Positions 16,838 to 26,752 are shown, counted from the first letter of the stretch. The stretch is 64,000 nucleotides of DNA from Streptomyces misionensis (GCF_900104815.1 NZ_FNTD01000004.1:7501001-7565000), one strand, 5' to 3'. Notes: a model not told the origin generated them from the letters alone. Made by a program: numbers and translations.

Positions 16838-17760
16838 ACGGCGTGCTCGCGCTGCCGGTCGTCCTCGCGCTGTGCGCGGCCCTGGCGAACGCCGCCTCCT
16901 CGGTGCTCCAGCGCCGGGCCGCCGCCGCCGACACCCCGGAGGCACCCGCCGGGACCGGGGCGTTCCTGCGCGGGCTGCGGCGGCTGCTGCACCGCCCCGA
17001 CTGGCTGGGCGGCGTCGCCCTGCTGATGCTGTCCGCCCTGCTCCAGGCCTGGGCACTGGCCGTGGGCAGCCTGTCCCTGGTGCAGCCGCTGCTCGCCACG
17101 GAGCTGCTGTTCACGCTGATCGTGGGCGGCCTGGTGTTCCGGCGCCGCCCGGACCGCCGCACCTGGCTGGCGTTCGTCGCGCTCGCCGTGGGGCTGGCGG
17201 TGTTCCTGCTCTCGGCCGCGCCGGTGCCGGGCCGCACCGACGCGACCTCCCGCGCCTGGCTGATGGCCGGGGGAGTGGCCTGCTGTGTCGTGGTGCTGCT
17301 GGTGCTGGTCGCGCGCACGGTACGGGGCGCGGCCCGCGCGGCGCTGCTGGGCCTCGCGTCCGCCGTGTCCTTCGCGACCACCGCCGCGCTGCTCAAGGAG
17401 ACCGTCGGACGGCTGCGGCTCGGGCCCGGCGCGATGTTCGCCCACTGGTCGCCGTACGCCACCGCCGCCGTCGGGCTCGTCGCCTTCCTGCTCCTGCAGA
17501 GCGCGCTGGGCGCCGGCTCGCTGGCCGCGTCCCAGCCCGCGCTCACCCTCGGCGACGCGCTCACCAGCGTCGCGCTCGGCTGGGCCCTGTTCGAGGAGTC
17601 CGTCCAGCTCGGGCCGCGGATGGTCCCCGAGGCCATCGGCATCGTGCTGATCGGCGCGGGCAGCATCGGGCTCGCGAACGCCCCCTCGGTCGGCCGGGGC
17701 TGGGACACCCCCTCGGAGGGCCACCCGCCGGACACCCACCTCCCGATGCGCCACAACTGA
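16834..17760 (+). CDS. DMT-superfamily membrane transporter
   Basis: 308-aa protein with about 9-10 hydrophobic helices, including LLMLSALLQAWALAVGSLSL and a repeat-like second half, which fits the drug/metabolite transporter (EamA/NIPA-like) fold. The N-terminus is in the membrane and the C-terminal 25 residues are hydrophilic. Translationally coupled to the upstream SDR gene and 28 bp before a polysaccharide deacetylase gene. Substrate unknown. Confidence 0.85.
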   Translation: MNGVLALPVVLALCAALANAASSVLQRRAAAADTPEAPAGTGAFLRGLRRLLHRPDWLGGVALLMLSALLQAWALAVGSLSLVQPLLATELLFTLIVGGLVFRRRPDRRTWLAFVALAVGLAVFLLSAAPVPGRTDATSRAWLMAGGVACCVVVLLVLVARTVRGAARAALLGLASAVSFATTAALLKETVGRLRLGPGAMFAHWSPYATAAVGLVAFLLLQSALGAGSLAASQPALTLGDALTSVALGWALFEESVQLGPRMVPEAIGIVLIGAGSIGLANAPSVGRGWDTPSEGHPPDTHLPMRHN

Positions 17761-17788
17761 ACGCGCAACCCCCTCAAGGAAGGTCACC

Positions 17789-18508
17789 ATGTCATCCCGC
17801 GCCCTTCGTACGGCGGCCGTACTGCTGCCCATCGGGCTTGCCGGGGCCCACATCGGCCCGGCCGCCACCTGGCTGCCGGGCGTGCGGCTGCCGTTCTTCC
17901 CCCGGCTCGCCGGCGCCGGACCGCGCCACCATGTCGCCCTGACCTTCGACGACGGGCCCGACCCGGTCGCCACCCCACGTTTCCTGGACCTCCTGGACGA
18001 ACTCGGCGCACGCGCCACCTTCTTCGTGCTCGGCGAGCACGCCGCGCGCCATCCCGCCCTGGTCGCCGAGACCGCCCGGCGCGGGCACGAGGTCGCGGTG
18101 CACGGCTGGACCCACGACCGGCCCTGGCTCCCGGCCGTCGGCCGCGAGACCACGGGCCTCGTCCGAACCGCCCACGCGGTGCGGGACATCACCGGCCGGC
18201 GGCCCCGGTGGTACCGGCCGCCCTACGGCATCCTCACCTCCGCCCGCTGGCTGGCCGCGCGGCGGGCCGGGCTGCGGCCGGTGCTGTGGTCCGCCTGGGG
18301 CAAGGACTGGCGCGCGGACGCCACACCGGAGTCGGTGCGCGCGCTGATCTCCGCCGACCTGCGCGGCGGCGGCACGATCCTGCTCCACGACTCCGACCGG
18401 CTCGCCACCCCCGGCTGCTGGCGCTCCGCGCTGGCCGCGCTCCCGGCGATCGTCCGGGACTGCCGGGAGGCGGGGCTGACGGTGGGGACGCTGCGGGAGC
18501 ACGAGTAG
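17789..18508 (+). CDS. Polysaccharide deacetylase (NodB/CE4 family)
   Basis: 239-aa protein. A hydrophobic N-terminus (about 1-25) serves as signal peptide or anchor. CE4 motifs are complete: TFDDGPD (catalytic base and metal Asp), HGWTH (metal His pair, H-x3-H), RPPYG, and the late ILLHDSD His. It should remove N- or O-acetyl groups from a surface glycan such as peptidoglycan or a chitin-like polymer. Preceded by AAGGAAGG. Third gene of the SDR-transporter-deacetylase run. Confidence 0.92.
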   Translation: MSSRALRTAAVLLPIGLAGAHIGPAATWLPGVRLPFFPRLAGAGPRHHVALTFDDGPDPVATPRFLDLLDELGARATFFVLGEHAARHPALVAETARRGHEVAVHGWTHDRPWLPAVGRETTGLVRTAHAVRDITGRRPRWYRPPYGILTSARWLAARRAGLRPVLWSAWGKDWRADATPESVRALISADLRGGGTILLHDSDRLATPGCWRSALAALPAIVRDCREAGLTVGTLREHE

Positions 18509-18540
18509 GGGGAGCGCGAGGGGGATGTGAGAGGGACGGG

Positions 18541-18556
18541 CGGCCGGGGCCGGCCG
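18541..18556. terminator. Possible hairpin between convergent genes
   Basis: Inverted repeat CGGCCGG/CCGGCCG with a very short centre, in the 74-bp gap between the deacetylase and glycosyltransferase stop codons. Weak evidence because the base composition favours such repeats. Confidence 0.3.
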
Positions 18557-18582
18557 GCAGCCGGTGACGGGCGGGCGGCGGA

Positions 18583-19716
18583 TCAGGCGGTGGGGTCGGC
18601 GAGTTCGGCCACTTCCGCCATGGGGTCGGCCCGGAAGAGGGCGCGGGCGCGGCCGGCGCGGGCCGGGGCGGAGGCGGGCAGGCGGGTCAGGGACTTCAGC
18701 AGGGCGACCGGGTCGGGGGCGTATTCCGTCAGGCCGAGTTCGGCCATCCGCCGTACCCCCTCCAGGCCGTGGCCGGGCAGCGGCCGGTAGCCGATCACCG
18801 GGAGCCCGGTGGCGAGCGCCTGCACGGAGGTCTGGCCGGCCGCGTTGTCCAGCAGAGCGTGGGCCGCCGACAGCAGGCCGGGCATGTCCTCGACCCAGTC
18901 CAGGGCGAGCACCCCGGGCACCCCGCGGACGCGTTCGAGCAGCCGGCGGTTACGGCCGCACAGCACCACCGGCAGATATCCGGCGCCCGCGAGCAGCGCG
19001 GCGGTGCCGTCCGGCCGGGACGCCGCGCCCCAGGCGCCCGCGGACAGCAGCACCGGCGGCCGGCCGGGCGCGTGCCGGGCGAACCGCTCCCGCCAGCGGT
19101 CGGCACCCGGCGCCGGTGCCAGGAACTCCGGCGCCACGACCGGCCCGGTGGCCACCGCCGCCGTGTCCACGCTCCGCCGCACCTCGCGGGCCGCCGTCTC
19201 CGTCAGACACAGATAGCGGTCGTTGCCCGGGTGCAGCCACTGCCGGTGCACGGCGAAGTCGACGAGACAGACCGCGCTCGGCACCCGCAGCCGCCCCCGC
19301 GCCCTGAGGTGGCCGGTCAGCTGGGCGGCCAGATGGAAGACGGACACCACCGCGTCGGCGTCCAGCCGGTCCACGAGCCCGAGCAACCGGTCCCCGGCGA
19401 GCCGGGCCAGCGGCACCCCGCTGGGGCGGCGGCCGGGACCACCGCGCAGGAACGCGCCGTAGACGCCGGCGTACACCCAGGGGGCGTGCCGGACGACGGC
19501 CTGGTACCAGGCGCGCAGACCGGTCCCGAGGCCGGCCGGCAGCAGCGTCAGGACGTCGACGACGTACGGCTCGTGGCCGTAGCGCTCGGCACGCCGGGCC
19601 AGCTCGGCGGCGACCGTGTCGTGACCGGCCCCCATGCTCGCGCTGACGATCAGTGTCCGGCGCCGGCGGGCGGGCGCGGACCATTCCCCGTGGGGCACCT
19701 CGGCAGAAGCACACAC
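18583..19716 (-). CDS. GT28/MGDG-synthase-like glycosyltransferase
   Basis: 377-aa two-domain GT-B enzyme. The N-terminal acceptor domain has LIVSASMGAGHDTVAAEL, the signature of the monogalactosyldiacylglycerol synthase family; the donor half has VLLSAGAWG, GRNRRLL, WVEDMPGLLSAAHALLDNAAGQTS and a GLPVIGYRP segment where the nucleotide-sugar would bind. It probably glycosylates a lipid at the membrane face. GTG start at 19716 with GGAG upstream; the next in-frame GTG is 18 nt inside. Convergent with the deacetylase gene; a joint role in envelope glycans is inferred from position. Confidence 0.85.
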   Translation of the reverse strand: MCASAEVPHGEWSAPARRRRTLIVSASMGAGHDTVAAELARRAERYGHEPYVVDVLTLLPAGLGTGLRAWYQAVVRHAPWVYAGVYGAFLRGGPGRRPSGVPLARLAGDRLLGLVDRLDADAVVSVFHLAAQLTGHLRARGRLRVPSAVCLVDFAVHRQWLHPGNDRYLCLTETAAREVRRSVDTAAVATGPVVAPEFLAPAPGADRWRERFARHAPGRPPVLLSAGAWGAASRPDGTAALLAGAGYLPVVLCGRNRRLLERVRGVPGVLALDWVEDMPGLLSAAHALLDNAAGQTSVQALATGLPVIGYRPLPGHGLEGVRRMAELGLTEYAPDPVALLKSLTRLPASAPARAGRARALFRADPMAEVAELADPTA

Positions 19717-19966
19717 GGGGTCCGATTCTCCGGGCCTGCGCCGGGCAAACCGGCCAACCGGGCCGTGTCGTGTCCGGGCACGCGGGTGGGATCGCCCGGC
19801 AGCGGGGGCGGGGACCGAGCCGGCCGACCCGAGTGGCCGCCTCCTCGGTGGCGCGGCGCCCGGAGCGTGCCAGAGTGAAGCGGAGGTGCGCGTTCATGTC
19901 GGACCCGGGCGGGGCGCCGCGGGCACCGGCGGGCGCGCGCGTGCGGTGGCGAGCACGGGAGGTGCC

Positions 19967-20782
19967 GTGAGGCGGTGGCGGCGCGGCCTGCACCGCGCTT
20001 GGCAGTGGCTGCGCGTCCAGGCCCTGTTCCAGCACGGCCGGGAGCTGGAGCTGATGCACCGGGCCATGGGCTTCGCCACGCTGGCGCTGGTGACGCTGGC
20101 GCCGCTGCTGATCGTGGTCGCCGCCGCGGACCCGCTGGTGCGCGGCGGGTTCGCCTCCTGGCTGACCGACGGCATGGGGCTGTCCGGCCCGTCCGCGCGG
20201 GTGGTCACCGACGTCATCAGCCCGCCGCACAACGTCATCGGCACCACCAGCGCGTGGAGCGCGGTCCTGCTCGCCGTCTTCGGCGTGTCCTTCGGCGGCA
20301 GTGTGCAGAACGCCTACGAGCGTATCTGGGGGCTCGCCGCCGGCCCCTGGCACCGGGTGTGGCGGCAGGCCACCTGGCTGATCGTGCTGACGGCCTACCT
20401 CTACCAGGAGGTGGCGACCAAGTCGGCGCTGCACGGGGGGCAGCGGATCCTGCTGTCCGGGGTGAGCGGTGTGCTGTTCTTCTGGTGGGGGCAGTGGTTC
20501 CTGCTGGGCCGCCAGGTCCGGTTGCGGCAGCTGCTGCCGGGCGCGCTGGCCACGGTCGTCGGCCTCGCCGGTCTGCGGGCCTTCTCCTACCTCGTCTTCA
20601 CTCCCCTGATCGTCACCAACGCCCTGAGCTACGGCGCGGTCGGCACCGTGCTCGTCATCGAGTCCTGGCTGATCGGCGTCGGCTTCGTCATCTACGGCGG
20701 CGCCCTCTTCGGCCGCTGGTTCTGCGAGCACCACTGGATGCCGGTCCACCACGACGGGGACGAGGAGGAGCGGCCGCGCTAG
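19967..20782 (+). CDS. YihY/UPF0761-type inner membrane protein
   Basis: 271-aa protein with about six transmembrane helices, beginning with a basic N-terminus and AMGFATLALVTLAPLLIVVA. GTG start preceded by GGGAGG. The layout matches the YihY/BrkB family of unknown function. The 250-bp upstream gap shows no other gene. The stop codon lies inside a hairpin shared with the convergent NHLM transporter. Confidence 0.82.
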   Translation: MRRWRRGLHRAWQWLRVQALFQHGRELELMHRAMGFATLALVTLAPLLIVVAAADPLVRGGFASWLTDGMGLSGPSARVVTDVISPPHNVIGTTSAWSAVLLAVFGVSFGGSVQNAYERIWGLAAGPWHRVWRQATWLIVLTAYLYQEVATKSALHGGQRILLSGVSGVLFFWWGQWFLLGRQVRLRQLLPGALATVVGLAGLRAFSYLVFTPLIVTNALSYGAVGTVLVIESWLIGVGFVIYGGALFGRWFCEHHWMPVHHDGDEEERPR

Positions 20783-20788
20783 CGGCCG
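20771..20788. terminator. Hairpin overlapping a stop codon
   Basis: Perfect 7-bp arms CGGCCGC/GCGGCCG with a GCTA loop; it includes the YihY stop codon and lies 10 bp from the end of the convergent NHLM transporter gene. Confidence 0.5.
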
Positions 20789-20797
20789 GACGCCGGG

Positions 20798-23623
20798 CTA
20801 CGCCAGCTGCCGCCGCACCAGTTCGTGCAGGCGCCCCGTCGTGTCCGCCAGCAGCTCCGCGGGACTGCCCTGCTGGACCACCTTCCCGGCCTCCATCACC
20901 AGCACCCGGTCCGCGTCCAGCACCGTGGACAGGCGGTGGGCGATCACGATCCGGGTGGCGTTCAGCTTGCGGGTGCTGTCGATGACGATGCGCTGCGTGT
21001 CGTTGTCCAGGGCGCTGGTCGCCTCGTCGAAGAAGAGGATGCGGGGACGGCGGATCAGGGCCTGGGCGATCATCAGGCGCTGGCGCTGGCCGCCGGAGAC
21101 CGAGCCGCTGCCGGAGACGATGGTGTGCAGCCCCATCGGCATCCGCTTGATGTCCTCCGCGAGCCCCGCCATCTCGGCCGCCGCCATCGCCTCCTCGGGG
21201 GTGTACGGCTCGGTGCCGCAGATGACGTCCAGGAGGGAGCCGGTGAACGGCTGGGCGTGCTGGAGCACCACCCCGCACTGTCGGCGCACTGCCGACTGGT
21301 CCAGCGCCGCGAGGTCCTGGCCGTCGTACAGGACGCTGCCGGAGACCGGCCGGTCGAAGCCGATCAGCAGCCGCAGCAGGGTGGACTTGCCGCAGCCGCT
21401 CGGGCCGACGACCGCGACGAACTCGCCCGGCCGCACCGCGAACGAGACGTCGTCCAGGACGAGCGGGCCGTCGTCGGAGTAGCGGAACGACAGCCGGCGG
21501 GCCTCCAGGGCACCCGAGAGCGGGCCCGGCCGGGTGCTCGTCGCCGGGACCTCCGGGGCAGCGTCCAGCACCGGCCGGATCTCCTCGAACAGCGGCAGTG
21601 CCGCCACCGCCGACACCAGCGAGCCGGTCAGCTGGGTGACCGAGGTGAGCACCATCGTCACCGAGGTGTTGAAGGTGAGGAAGTCGGCCGCCGACAGCGT
21701 GCCCTTCGCCGGACCCGCCAGCAGCATGAACATCAGCAGCGAGCACACCGGCAGATAGACCGCGCCGAGCACCGTGGTGAGGTTCTTGATCCGCCCCGCC
21801 TTCTGCTGAAGCTCCCGGCCGCGCGCGAACTCCCGCGCCCAGGCGGCGTACGCGTAGTTCTCGGCGGCCGCCACCCGCAGCTTGGGCAGCCCGCGCAGGG
21901 TCTGGAACGCCTGGTTGTTCAGCCGGTTGCCGAGCACCACCAGACGCCGCTGCCAGCGCACCTGCCACAGCCCGAGCCCCAGGAACACGGCCGCGATCAC
22001 CACCAGCATGCCGATCGCCGCGAGCGCCATCGGCACGCTGTACCACAGCAGCAGCCCGAGGTTCATCACGCCGACCGTCACGGACTGCGCGACCACCGGG
22101 CCGACGCCCGCCAGCATCCGGCGCATCGCGCTGATCCCCATGGCGGCACTGGCCAGCTCGCCCGTCGAGCGCCGGGTGAAGAACCGGGTCGGCAGCCGCA
22201 GCAGCCGGTCCCAGACGGCCGGCTGCAACGCCGCCTCGATCCGCCCCTCCAGCCGCAGGATGGACAGGTTCTCCAGCAGCGTGAACGCCGCCGACACCAC
22301 CCCGCTCACCATCACCGCCAGGCACACCTGGACGATCAGGCCCTCCTGCGCCCTCGGCACGTACTCGCCGAGCACCTTGCCGGTCGCGACGGGCACCAGC
22401 GCGCCGATCGCCACCGTCACCAGCCCGGCGAGCAGCAGGGCCAGCAGATCACCGCGGGCGCCGCGCAGGGTGAACCGGAGCAGGCCGAAAAGCGACAGCG
22501 GCTTGTCCGGCAGCGGCCGGTAGAACATCACCGCGCGGGGCTCGAACTCCTGCGCGTTCGCCTTCCCGACGGGGGTCTCCCGGCCGGTGCCGGGATGCAC
22601 GGCCGCGTATCCGCCGCGCCGCCACAGCAGGGCGACCGGCGCCCCGGACAGCGCCCGCTGTCCCACCAGCGGGCCCACGTTCTCCCGCCACCAGCGGCCC
22701 TGGAGCCGTACCGCCCGGGTGCGCACCCCGGAGGCCAGAGCCACCCGCTCCACCGGATCGAGGCGTTCGCTCTCGGCGCCGCCCCGCGCCGGGTCGGCCA
22801 GCCGGATCCCGGCCGCCTCGGCGACCAACGCGCAGGCCGCGTAGGTCGCGTCGGCGTCGGCGGCCGTGGTGCGGCGGCCCGAGCGCCGGCCGATGGAGGC
22901 CAGCAGCGTCCGGTCGGCCTGGGCGCCGGCCGCCTCGCCGGCCCTGATCCCGGCGGCCGTCCGGGTCTCGTGGCTGCGCTCCAGCTGTTCGATCCAGCGG
23001 TCGAGCGCGGTCAGCAGCCGGTACTGCTGGTCGACCAGCGACTGCCACAGCGCCGGGTCCATCAGCAGATCGGCGGCGGCCTCCGCGCCGTACAGAGAGC
23101 CGTACTGGACGCTGCCGGGCGGCACCTGCATCCAGAACACGTCGTCGTCCGTGGGCGCTTGGGAGCGGTCCTCGGCGAGCGGCGCCTGGAAGAGGACGGA
23201 CAGGCCGCGGCCGACGCCGAGCGCGAGGGCGTACTCCAGCGGGCTGGAAGCGGGCGGCACGTACTGCGGAGCGCCGTACTCGTCGTACGACCAGGTCTCG
23301 GTGCCCGCCGGCTGGTACAGCTCGCGCAGGCCCACGCGGTGCAGCACGCAGTCGCGCACCGGGCGGGCCACCAGGGTGTGCCGGGGGCCCGCGACCGGCC
23401 CGAGCAGCAGGGCGCCCGCCTCCAGGCGGCCCAGATGGTGCCAGTGGCCCTGCTCGGCGGCGTCCACCGCGAACAGGTCCAGCGCGCCGGCCGCCACCAG
23501 CCACAGCACCTGCGGGCCCTCCAGATCGAGGCGGGTGAGCCCGGCGCAGTCCACCCGGGTGCCGAGCGCGCCCAGCGCGCCGAGCACCAGATCGCCGTCG
23601 TACCCCTCCTGAACCGTCGTCAT
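20798..23623 (-). CDS. NHLM bacteriocin-system ABC transporter, permease/ATP-binding subunit (no peptidase)
   Basis: 941 aa. The first ~370 residues form the family-specific N-terminal region without a C39 peptidase; then an ABC exporter transmembrane domain (about 385-670) and a nucleotide-binding domain: Walker A GPSGCGKST, Q-loop VVLQHAQ, signature VSGGQRQRL, Walker B LFFDEATSALD. The size and layout match the second ABC protein of NHLM (nitrile-hydratase-leader microcin) export systems. It starts 1 nt after the stop of the C39 transporter gene (TGA-G-ATG) with GGGAGCGG upstream. Likely forms a complex with the C39 transporter and HlyD-like protein to export the 71-aa precursor encoded upstream. 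Confidence 0.92.
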   Translation of the reverse strand: MTTVQEGYDGDLVLGALGALGTRVDCAGLTRLDLEGPQVLWLVAAGALDLFAVDAAEQGHWHHLGRLEAGALLLGPVAGPRHTLVARPVRDCVLHRVGLRELYQPAGTETWSYDEYGAPQYVPPASSPLEYALALGVGRGLSVLFQAPLAEDRSQAPTDDDVFWMQVPPGSVQYGSLYGAEAAADLLMDPALWQSLVDQQYRLLTALDRWIEQLERSHETRTAAGIRAGEAAGAQADRTLLASIGRRSGRRTTAADADATYAACALVAEAAGIRLADPARGGAESERLDPVERVALASGVRTRAVRLQGRWWRENVGPLVGQRALSGAPVALLWRRGGYAAVHPGTGRETPVGKANAQEFEPRAVMFYRPLPDKPLSLFGLLRFTLRGARGDLLALLLAGLVTVAIGALVPVATGKVLGEYVPRAQEGLIVQVCLAVMVSGVVSAAFTLLENLSILRLEGRIEAALQPAVWDRLLRLPTRFFTRRSTGELASAAMGISAMRRMLAGVGPVVAQSVTVGVMNLGLLLWYSVPMALAAIGMLVVIAAVFLGLGLWQVRWQRRLVVLGNRLNNQAFQTLRGLPKLRVAAAENYAYAAWAREFARGRELQQKAGRIKNLTTVLGAVYLPVCSLLMFMLLAGPAKGTLSAADFLTFNTSVTMVLTSVTQLTGSLVSAVAALPLFEEIRPVLDAAPEVPATSTRPGPLSGALEARRLSFRYSDDGPLVLDDVSFAVRPGEFVAVVGPSGCGKSTLLRLLIGFDRPVSGSVLYDGQDLAALDQSAVRRQCGVVLQHAQPFTGSLLDVICGTEPYTPEEAMAAAEMAGLAEDIKRMPMGLHTIVSGSGSVSGGQRQRLMIAQALIRRPRILFFDEATSALDNDTQRIVIDSTRKLNATRIVIAHRLSTVLDADRVLVMEAGKVVQQGSPAELLADTTGRLHELVRRQLA

Positions 23624-23624
23624 C

Positions 23625-25850
23625 TCACCGCTCCCTGACCAGCGCCGCGTACGCGCCGCCGCGCGCCACCAGCTCCTCGTGCCGTCCGCGCTCGACCACC
23701 GTGCCGTGCTGGAGCACCACGATCTCGTCGCTGTCGCGGACCGTGCTCAGCCGGTGCGCGATCACCACGCAGGCGCAGCCGCGGCGGCGCAGGTTGTCCA
23801 TCACCACCAGCTCGGTCTCCGCGTCCAGCGCGCTGGTCACCTCGTCGAGGACGAGGATGCTCGGCCGGCGCACCAACGCGCGTGCGATCTCCAGGCGTTG
23901 GCGCTGTCCGCCGGAGAAGTTGCGGCCGTCCTGCTCGACCTTGCCGTGGATGCCGCCGGGGCGGCGCGCCACCACGTCGTAGAGAGCCGCGTCCTTCAGC
24001 GCCTCGACCACCGCCTCGTCGGGGATCGACGGGTCCCACAGGGCGACGTTGTCGCGGACCGAGCCCTCGAAGAGGAACACCTCCTGGTCCACGAAGGAGA
24101 CGGAGGCGGCGAGCGCGCCGCGCGGGATGTCCTCCAGGCGCCGGCCGTCGATGCGGATCACCCCGTCCCAGGGGGCGTACAGGCCCGAAATGAGCCGGGA
24201 CACCGTGGACTTGCCGCTGCCCGAGCCGCCGACCAGGGCCACCTGCTGCCCGGGGCCCACGGTCAGGTCGAAGCCGGTCAGCAGCGGCTTGTCCAGGGGG
24301 CTGTAGCCGAAGGTGACGTTCTCCAGCTCGACATGGCCGTGCAGCCGGCGCGTGGACTCGCCCGTGCCGGGCCGGCCGTAGAGCGGGTCGGCCTGGAAGT
24401 TCTCCACGTCCTTGAGCCGGGCCACGTCGGCCGCGAAGTCCTGGATGCGGCCCGCGACCGAGTTGAGCCGGGTCAGCGGCGCGGTGAAGCGGGTGACCAG
24501 CGCCTGGAAGGCCACCAGCAGGCCCACCGAGATGTGTCCCTCGACCGCGCGCAGACCGCCGATCCACAGGATCAGCGCGCTGTTGAACGTGGCCAGGGTC
24601 GGCGCGACCACCCCGAGCCAGGCGCTCGGTACCCCGAGCCGCTGCTGTTCCTCCAGCGTGGTGGCGTGCTGCCCCGCCCACTTGCGGAAGTAGCCGTCCT
24701 CGCCGCCGGTCGCCTTCATCGTCTCGATCAACTGGAGCCCGGTGTAGGCGGTGTTGGTCAGCCGTGCGGTGTCGGCGCGCAGCTTGGCGGTGCGGGTCGC
24801 GCGCAGCCGTACGACCAGCCGCATGGCGACGATGTTCAGCAGGGCGACGCCGATGCCGAGGAACGTCAGCTGGGGGTCGTAGGTGTAGAGCAGCACCGCG
24901 TACAGCACCACCACGACCGCGTCCACGCCGGCCGCCGCGAGGTCGCGGGCCAGCGTCTCCGCCACCTGGTCGTTGGACTGGAGCCGCTGCACCAGGTCGG
25001 CCGGGGAGCGCTGGGCGAAGAACGTCACCGGCAGCCGCAGCAGATGGCGCAGGAAGCGGGCGCTGGTCAGGGTCGAGGAGATGATCCGGCCGTGCAGCAG
25101 ATTGGCCTGCTGGAGCCAGGTCAGCACCAGTGTGAGCAGCACACAGGCGGCCATGGCGGCGAACAGCACGCCCAGCAGCGAGGTCTGTCCGCCGATCAGG
25201 AACATGTCGATGTACGTGCGGCTGAGCGCCGGTACGGCCGCCCCGACCGCGACGAGGAGCAGGCTGGCCAGCACCGCGGCGGGCAGGGTGCCGGCGGTGC
25301 CGCGCAGCCGGGCGGGCATGGCGCCGAGCACTCCCGGCCGGCGTCCGCCGCGGGTGAAGTCCTCGCCGGGCTCCAGCACCAGGACGACACCGGTGAAGCT
25401 GCCGTCGAACTCCTCCAGGGGCACGAAACGGCGGCCCTTGGCCGGGTCGTTGATGTGGATGCCGCGCCGGCCGAGTCGGCGGCCCATGCCGTCGTAGACG
25501 ACGTAGTGGTTGAACTCCCAGAACAGGATGGCCGGGGCGCGCACCTCGGCGAGGGCGGCCAGGTCCATCTGCATGCCCTTGGCGGTCAGGCCGTAACTGC
25601 GGGCCGCCTTCAGCAGGTTGCTGGCGCGCGAGCCGTCCCGGGAGACACCGCAGGCGATGCGCAGCTCCTCCAGCGGGACGTGTCGTCCGTAGTGGCCGAG
25701 GACCATCGCGAGGGAGGCGGCACCGCACTCGACGGCCTCCATCTGGAGCACCGTCGGGGTGCGGACGCCGCCGGTACGGGGCTTGGGGGCCGGACGCCGG
25801 GCGGGGGCCGCGCGTCTGCGGCCACGGGTTTCCTGCGGGGTGGGCGTCAC
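23625..25850 (-). CDS. NHLM-type C39 peptidase-ABC transporter
   Basis: 741 aa. N-terminal C39 double-glycine peptidase (about 25-155): catalytic Cys in MEAVECGAASLAM, His in WEFNHYVVYDG, Asp in HINDPAKG. Then a six-helix exporter domain (about 185-460) and an ABC domain with GGSGSGKST, FSGGQRQRLEIARAL and LVLDEVTSALD. It should cut the precursor after its SGG motif during export. GTG start overlaps the TGA of the HlyD-like gene (GTGA). All catalytic residues are present. Confidence 0.94.
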   Translation of the reverse strand: MTPTPQETRGRRRAAPARRPAPKPRTGGVRTPTVLQMEAVECGAASLAMVLGHYGRHVPLEELRIACGVSRDGSRASNLLKAARSYGLTAKGMQMDLAALAEVRAPAILFWEFNHYVVYDGMGRRLGRRGIHINDPAKGRRFVPLEEFDGSFTGVVLVLEPGEDFTRGGRRPGVLGAMPARLRGTAGTLPAAVLASLLLVAVGAAVPALSRTYIDMFLIGGQTSLLGVLFAAMAACVLLTLVLTWLQQANLLHGRIISSTLTSARFLRHLLRLPVTFFAQRSPADLVQRLQSNDQVAETLARDLAAAGVDAVVVVLYAVLLYTYDPQLTFLGIGVALLNIVAMRLVVRLRATRTAKLRADTARLTNTAYTGLQLIETMKATGGEDGYFRKWAGQHATTLEEQQRLGVPSAWLGVVAPTLATFNSALILWIGGLRAVEGHISVGLLVAFQALVTRFTAPLTRLNSVAGRIQDFAADVARLKDVENFQADPLYGRPGTGESTRRLHGHVELENVTFGYSPLDKPLLTGFDLTVGPGQQVALVGGSGSGKSTVSRLISGLYAPWDGVIRIDGRRLEDIPRGALAASVSFVDQEVFLFEGSVRDNVALWDPSIPDEAVVEALKDAALYDVVARRPGGIHGKVEQDGRNFSGGQRQRLEIARALVRRPSILVLDEVTSALDAETELVVMDNLRRRGCACVVIAHRLSTVRDSDEIVVLQHGTVVERGRHEELVARGGAYAALVRER

Positions 25851-26650
25851 GGGAGCAGCCAATCGACGGGGTGCTGGTCGGCCAGCCTGATCGAGGCGGT
25901 GGCGAGGGTCATGGAGTCCAGCCGGAACGGTGGTCCGTCGCTGGTGGACCACCGGTAGCCGCTCGTGGTGCGCGACTCGGTCAGCCGTACGGTGACGGCG
26001 ACCGGGCGGCCGCTGCGGGTGAACTGCCGGCCGAGCTGGTCGTCGCCGAGGAACGCGGCGATCGACCGGTCGGACTGCGCGGCGCGGTCCACCTGGCGCA
26101 CCTGGCCGCGCAGCACGCCGTAGCGCTGGGCGGGCACCGAGGAGACGGTGAGGTCGACGGCGGCGTGCGCCGGGATGGCGGCGGCGTTCTGGGCGGGGAC
26201 GTACACGGTCGCGTACAGCGGGTCGTCCGCGTGGCCGACCTTCTCGACGGCGGCCACGTCGGTGCCGGTCTGCACGATCTGCCCGATGGTGGCGGCGAGC
26301 GTGGTGACGCGGCCCGCGGCGACCGTGCGGACCACCGAATCCCCGCGCGGGGTGCGGACCTTGAGCACGGGCGCGGACGCGGGCAGGCGTTCGCCCTGCC
26401 GGGCCAGCACGGCCGTCACCTGACCGGCCACGGGGCTCTGGAGCACGTAACTGCCCTGCCCGTGGGTGAGAATGGCCGGTGCGCTCACCGTGGAGGCGAC
26501 GGAACCGGTCACCGCCCACACGGAGGCCGCGGCCATGACGACGACGGTGACGCCGAGCGCCAGCCAGCCCTGCGGGCGGGCGAGCCGCACCGGGAGGTCC
26601 AGCTCCTGGGGCGACTGGAGCTTGGCGAGGGCCTGTTGGCGGAACTGCAC
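25847..26650 (-). CDS. HlyD-like NHLM system secretion protein
   Basis: 267-aa membrane-fusion-type protein: short cytoplasmic N-terminus (FRQQALAKLQSPQELD), one transmembrane helix (about 30-52), and a barrel-sandwich-like extracellular part (VLQSPVAGQVTAVLARQGE, VAAGRVTTLAATIGQIV). The N-terminal motif with LxxLQSPxxLD is typical of NHLM secretion proteins. It bridges the ABC exporter to the outside. GTG start after GAGGGAAG; 102 bp downstream of the precursor gene, in the same operon. Confidence 0.9.
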   Translation of the reverse strand: MQFRQQALAKLQSPQELDLPVRLARPQGWLALGVTVVVMAAASVWAVTGSVASTVSAPAILTHGQGSYVLQSPVAGQVTAVLARQGERLPASAPVLKVRTPRGDSVVRTVAAGRVTTLAATIGQIVQTGTDVAAVEKVGHADDPLYATVYVPAQNAAAIPAHAAVDLTVSSVPAQRYGVLRGQVRQVDRAAQSDRSIAAFLGDDQLGRQFTRSGRPVAVTVRLTESRTTSGYRWSTSDGPPFRLDSMTLATASIRLADQHPVDWLLP

Positions 26651-26752
26651 GGAACTTCCCTCACCTGAAGGACGGACGCGGGTGTGCCAGGGCATCCGAG
26701 AGCCCCGGAGCCGGGGGACGGCTCCGGGACACTCGGGTGGTGCGAGGTGCGA

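Noticed and set aside
19653..19970. Plus-strand frame ending in a 4-bp overlap with the YihY gene
   Set aside because: Composition is Arg/Gly/Ala-rich, it begins inside the glycosyltransferase gene on the other strand and has no binding site; the overlap is probably chance.
20825..23638. 937-aa open frame on the plus strand
   Set aside because: Antisense of the NHLM ABC transporter; composed mainly of His/Arg/Gln repeats.
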